Made by a program: the position numbers and the translations under genes. A stretch of 33,539 bases of DNA from Hamiltosporidium magnivora (Eukaryota; Microsporidia; Dubosqiidae). The notes under the pieces are model-generated. The model saw only the letters and a program-made list of their open reading frames with translations. It was not told the origin of the DNA and made no database searches. Below, piece by piece: positions 31,212 to 33,539 of the stretch; the first letter of the stretch is position 1, and each line of letters begins with the position of its first letter. The stretch covers positions 1-33,539 of the forward strand of contig PITI01000025.1 in the NCBI GenBank assembly GCA_004325065.1, in the 5' to 3' direction.

Positions 31212-33518
31212 ATGAGAGAAATAATTTTGAATGCAACCTATACGAAAAATAATATTCACTGTATTATATTCTTTATTCTTTACATCAATAGAATTATATT
31301 TGCACAAAAAACGATCGCCATACATTTTTATGAAAATATAGAAGGTAGTCTATTAGAGAATAAAGTAAATAATGATAAAAATTCCAATACAAGTTCATAT
31401 TTTTCAAATATAAACTATATTTCGGGTAAATATAATTTAAAAAATAAGGATTTCCAAGTATTTATAATAGAATTAGATACTTTCCTTCTAAAATTTTTGA
31501 ATGAAGAAGAAATTATAGAAGGTCATCAGAATAGCATTTATATAAATAAGAGTTTAATAAGTTATAGGGATTTTCTCTATTTCTATAATATAGTAATGTG
31601 TTTTCCATATTTAATCGATTTTATGGACGAATGTAAGTATCTTAAAATTTTAAGAATAATAAACATTTTTAAGTTCAAATACGATAAGTCTTTTGAAGAA
31701 TTTATTCGATTAATATTGGTTTCTTTGGTGATAAACATAAAACCCACAAGTAAATTGAATGGCTTATTAAAAGCAAACATATATTCATTTCCTGGTTATT
31801 TATCAAAAAGAATTATTGTGCAATTATTTAAATTATATCTGTTCTCTAATAAAACACTTAACAAAATAAAAGATATTTCTATTGCCATGACTTTGACTAA
31901 ATATTATAATCTTGATTTTATAAACTTAAATGAAGATTATTTGTACCTTGATAATTATATTATATATGAAATCTTAGAAAAATATTTAAAAATAGATAAT
32001 TTTTCTAAAATAATTCATATTATTTTTTCTATTCATCACTTTCGAAGCATTTTTATGTACAAAATATCTTATTTAAGTAGATTTAATACTTTCTTTGATT
32101 TGTGTTTATTCAATAATCTTGATGAAATATTTTTTTTTGAATGTTTTCAAACCGACTTTTTAATACAAAAAATTTATACTTTAGATATTGCAACCAATCC
32201 GAAAATATTGACAATAATACATTGTAAGTTTACTATTAAAGATGAAATTTCATTTTTAAGAAATCTTAAAGTAAAAATATTAAATTACGATGCTACTAAA
32301 CATGAGTTGATATCGATTTTTATGAATTTAGGAGTTGAGTCGCTATTTCAGAACTTCTTTTCGAGATTCGAAATCGAGATATACAATAAAGAAAACCAAT
32401 CATGGATTTTAGGTCGCGATACAAACTTGCCTTGTATAGATTGGCACACTGAAATGAATATCATATTTTACGAAGAACTAAACATAATAGAAAAGCTTAA
32501 AATAATAGAATTTCCGTTTAATGCTTTCGTTTATGTCGAATTAACAAATCCTTTGATATCATTTGAGTTTTATACTATAAATTTAAAAGATTTAAAAAAT
32601 ATAACGATAATATTTACTGATACCTATATTAAAGATTTCAATTTACTCGATACGGATTTATTTAGTAATATAATTAATATGAGGCTTGTTAGATCAACAA
32701 TAACAGATATATTTTTAGCAAAGATTTTATTATTTTCTTCTTTAAAAAGCCTATTTATTCATGACTGTTCAATTATATTTAATGATCGTGAGATTACCTT
32801 TATTGAAAACACAAAAATAGAAAAATTGTACTATCAAGTCTCTTTGATTGACAATAAAGATTATTTTTTAAAATATATATTTAAAATGATTGCTTTGAAT
32901 AATTTGGAAATTTCATGTAATTTGAAAGATAAAAATTCTCTTTTCTCAAAGCTAGATTGTATGAATTCAAGCTTTATCAATTTAACTCAATTAAAGTATT
33001 ATGTTAAGCATTATTTTACAGATTCTTTACCCAAATTTTCAATTTTTAGAAATCTTTCAGAGTTTAATTTTGGTTTCGACTATCCAGAAGGTACAGTCTA
33101 TAAAATTTTTCATGATCAACCTTTTGTTAATCTTAAAAAAATGATATTTAATGGCATAAAAATAGGAAAAAACGATTATCTTGCATTAGAAAAATACACA
33201 AATCTTACTCATATTTATTTTTCGCTAAGTTGCAAAATTAAAGTAATATCATTCTCTGAAATTTTTGATTGTAAACTTAAATATTCATTACAAGAATTAA
33301 GACTACCTGATATAGAATTTAATTATTGTGATTTTCTATTTTTTTCAAAACTTAAGTCTCTGAAAAAAGTATATTTCTATAGTTTCAGTGTCAAAATCGA
33401 TATAATTTATTTTCTTAAGGCTTTTTCATCAGTTGCAGAAATCGATATTGAAAAGTTTCTGGAGTATAAAACTTTGATTCATGAAGAGTTTGGTCTAAGG
33501 TTTTCTAGGTTGTTTTAG
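31212..33518 (+). CDS. Secreted BTB/Skp1-like plus leucine-rich-repeat protein, tandem paralogue 2
   Basis: A 768-residue protein, complete in the window. It has a signal segment (CIIFFILYINRIIFAQ, 17-32), then the KTIAIHFY strand at exactly the same position as in paralogue 1. The KFLNEEEI block and the BTB/Skp1-like block (IYINKSLISYRDFLYFYNI, 109-127, then ECKYLKILRIINIFKF) also align without gaps. Later shared landmarks are FTIKDEISF, IYNKEN, a GRDTNLPCIDWHTEM block matching CPCYDQNTR in paralogue 1, PEGTVYKIF and a C-terminal EEFGL. LRR-type strands run from ~330 to the end (LKSLFIHDCSI, LNNLEISC, LTQLKYYV, LQELRLPDIEF, LKKVYFYSF). The two genes are head-to-tail, 1.37 kb apart, and clearly diverged, so the duplication is not recent. 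No CCC block precedes this start, so its control may differ from that of the housekeeping genes. Confidence 0.88.
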   Translation: MREIILNATYTKNNIHCIIFFILYINRIIFAQKTIAIHFYENIEGSLLENKVNNDKNSNTSSYFSNINYISGKYNLKNKDFQVFIIELDTFLLKFLNEEEIIEGHQNSIYINKSLISYRDFLYFYNIVMCFPYLIDFMDECKYLKILRIINIFKFKYDKSFEEFIRLILVSLVINIKPTSKLNGLLKANIYSFPGYLSKRIIVQLFKLYLFSNKTLNKIKDISIAMTLTKYYNLDFINLNEDYLYLDNYIIYEILEKYLKIDNFSKIIHIIFSIHHFRSIFMYKISYLSRFNTFFDLCLFNNLDEIFFFECFQTDFLIQKIYTLDIATNPKILTIIHCKFTIKDEISFLRNLKVKILNYDATKHELISIFMNLGVESLFQNFFSRFEIEIYNKENQSWILGRDTNLPCIDWHTEMNIIFYEELNIIEKLKIIEFPFNAFVYVELTNPLISFEFYTINLKDLKNITIIFTDTYIKDFNLLDTDLFSNIINMRLVRSTITDIFLAKILLFSSLKSLFIHDCSIIFNDREITFIENTKIEKLYYQVSLIDNKDYFLKYIFKMIALNNLEISCNLKDKNSLFSKLDCMNSSFINLTQLKYYVKHYFTDSLPKFSIFRNLSEFNFGFDYPEGTVYKIFHDQPFVNLKKMIFNGIKIGKNDYLALEKYTNLTHIYFSLSCKIKVISFSEIFDCKLKYSLQELRLPDIEFNYCDFLFFSKLKSLKKVYFYSFSVKIDIIYFLKAFSSVAEIDIEKFLEYKTLIHEEFGLRFSRLF

Positions 33519-33539
33519 AAATAAATATCATAACAAGTT

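Noticed and set aside
28665..31780. Minus-strand frames of 61 and 65 codons at 28665-28850 and 31583-31780
   Set aside because: Antisense shadows of the two tandem LRR genes.

Overview
This window looks like a gene-poor, very AT-rich piece of a microsporidian nuclear genome. The coding regions are intron-less. Most start codons sit a few bases after a short C-rich block (CCC, TCCT or CCACCC), which matches the CCC-like start-proximal motif and very short 5' leaders known in microsporidia. Several proteins are recognisable but shortened eukaryotic housekeeping factors: TFIIH subunit Tfb1, a WD40 protein and a 9-1-1 clamp-like protein. They lie beside lineage-specific secreted leucine-rich-repeat (LRR) proteins. 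Only eight convincing genes occupy about 12.8 of 33.5 kb. That points to an expanded genome with decayed mobile DNA, of the kind seen in Hamiltosporidium or Edhazardia; the genus is inference only.

Layout. 1-6723 has no supportable gene, only decayed DNA with a GC-richer relic near 1.4-1.65 kb and one copy of a short dispersed repeat near 2.7 kb. 6724-7410 (+) encodes a small sliding-clamp-like protein (Hus1/Rad9 type suspected). 7913-10114 (-) encodes a secreted LRR protein. 10115-16130 is non-coding apart from a GC-richer ~580-bp element at 12255-12834. 16131-18701 (+) encodes a synaptojanin-like SAC phosphatase whose C-terminal 5-phosphatase domain has lost its catalytic residues. A 66-69-bp tandem repeat follows it, then a convergent coiled-coil protein (19172-20731, -) and a WD40 protein (22104-22985, -). 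A second, inverted copy of the ~580-bp element lies at 23889-24466. 24813-25805 (+) encodes TFIIH Tfb1/p62. Two tandem paralogues of a second secreted LRR subfamily finish the window (27506-29842 and 31212-33518, both +).

The most interesting signal is the secreted LRR family. All three members share an order: signal peptide, a short 'IxIxF' strand, a block whose pattern resembles a BTB/Skp1 fold, a helical linker, then LRRs ending at the C-terminus. A secreted BTB/Skp1-like-plus-LRR protein could be a host-directed adaptor; the fold and the role are inference. The other strong observations are the mirror-image synaptojanin (active SAC, dead 5-phosphatase), the inverted pair of conserved non-coding elements about 11 kb apart, and two local tandem duplications. 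I saw no tRNA, rRNA, CRISPR array or intact transposase by eye.
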